Origin: Planctomycetota bacterium
Lineage (GTDB): Bacteria > Planctomycetota > Brocadiia > SM23-32
Assembly: GCA_018400625.1 (NCBI GenBank)
Contig: JAGYMJ010000053.1
Span: 1 to 6,425, forward strand
DNA length: 6,425 bases
Direction of reading: 5' to 3'
The notes beneath the pieces were generated by a model, which saw only the letters and a list, made by a program, of their open reading frames with translations, made no database searches and had not been told where the DNA came from. Made by a program: the position numbers and the translations under genes. Every line of letters begins with the position of its first letter. The first letter of the stretch is position 1. This document shows positions 5,829 through 6,425 of this stretch, in pieces.

Positions 5829-6425
5829 ATGGATACGAAGAGAGAACCAATTATTGGTGCGGTCGCGTTGTTTACCGGCGTTGTTTCTGTCTTTTTAAGT
5901 GCATTCTCTGTTCATACGTACGGTGAAAATCCCGAACTTGAATGGTCGGAGGAACTCATCGTTTTTGCGCCCATGGATAGAGAGCATCCCGGCGTTGACG
6001 CCAAACATCTGGCAGCGGTACCGGAGAGGATGCCGATTGAAGGCAGGGATGCCTTGCCCGCCCTGGAACTTAAACCAGAACATGTGGATTGGAATCCGGG
6101 TGAGCGTGTCGATCTGGAGCAGTATATCGGAGAAGAAACGGGCGATGCGGGATATGTTTTTGCCGAACTCTACTCGCGTACACAGCAGACGGTTATACTC
6201 GGCATAGGGGCGGACTGGTGGATTGAATGCTGGATGAACGGGCGGCCTTTCTTCAATACTCTGGATACGGGGAATCGTAGCTCCCGCTATTCCATACTCG
6301 ATCATCAAGTGGAAGTCGAACTGCAGGAGGGCCGAAATGTCCTGGCTATGCGTTTTATAAGGGGTTCCGCCAGCGCTTCGCTTTCTATCGGCGACGAGAC
6401 AATGTTCGCCGCTGAACGAAGACGG
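5829..6425 (+). CDS. Partial gene: exported paralogue of the first gene's N-terminal beta-sandwich (3' end beyond window)
   Basis: An open frame of 199 codons from ATG to the last base with no stop, so the gene is cut by the window edge. The N-terminus has a charged start (MDTKRE) then a hydrophobic segment at residues 8-27 (IIGAVALFTGVVSVFLSAFS), a good signal peptide or anchor. Residues about 108-190 match the first gene's N-terminal sandwich: GYVFAELY against AYVFVPIY, LGIGADWW against LGFGADCW, CWMNG against AWING, and EGRNVLAMRFIRG against EGQNVLAVRYISG. The segment before this (LAAVPERMPIEGR) also lines up with LRQIPDVLEFNGR. The catalytic or core domain is not visible, so a propeller domain as in the first gene is only an inference. 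AGGG at 5816-5819, nine bases upstream, is a modest ribosome binding site. The gap to the preceding esterase gene is 79 bases with no evident terminator, so cotranscription is plausible. Confidence 0.87.
   Translation, partial: MDTKREPIIGAVALFTGVVSVFLSAFSVHTYGENPELEWSEELIVFAPMDREHPGVDAKHLAAVPERMPIEGRDALPALELKPEHVDWNPGERVDLEQYIGEETGDAGYVFAELYSRTQQTVILGIGADWWIECWMNGRPFFNTLDTGNRSSRYSILDHQVEVELQEGRNVLAMRFIRGSASASLSIGDETMFAAERRR

Noticed and set aside
5895..6308. 137-codon minus-strand frame opposite the last gene, and a 102-codon plus-strand frame within it
   Set aside because: The + frame from 5829 has a signal peptide and clear similarity to the first gene, so these are overlapping-frame artefacts.

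Overview
The window carries four forward-strand genes from a bacterium that appears to degrade complex polysaccharides. The organism is inferred, not shown. The first and third genes resemble protein families that I know mainly from Planctomycetota, Lentisphaerota and Kiritimatiellota, so the PVC group is the best guess. No rRNA, tRNA, transposase or CRISPR array is visible.

Layout: 1-133 is an AT-rich leader with a promoter-like TATAAT. 134-2122 encodes a putative exported glycoside-hydrolase-like protein with an N-terminal beta-sandwich, a five-bladed-propeller-like core and a C-terminal beta-sandwich. 2123-2260 is a short spacer with a promoter-like sequence overlapping an inverted repeat. 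2261-3340 encodes an exported or membrane-anchored TPR-type helical repeat protein of unknown role. 3341-3814 is a 474-base gap with no convincing gene, but it holds two potential RNA structures: a nested three-helix fold just after the TPR gene and a hairpin just before the next start codon. 3815-5749 encodes a cytoplasmic double alpha/beta-hydrolase of the acetyl-xylan-esterase-like kind, with a complete triad in domain 1 and a nucleophile-less domain 2. 5829 to the right edge is an incomplete gene, open through the last base. Its product has a signal peptide and an N-terminal domain clearly paralogous to that of the first gene.

Working model (inference): the two paralogous exported proteins act on a glycan outside the cytoplasm, and the signal-less esterase removes acyl groups from imported oligosaccharides or related esters. 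The esterase and the last gene are 79 bases apart and may be cotranscribed. The TPR protein separates the two ends and has no evident catalytic role. The least explained parts are the structured gap at 3341-3814, the degenerate second hydrolase domain, and the repeated beta-sandwich module at both ends of the window.
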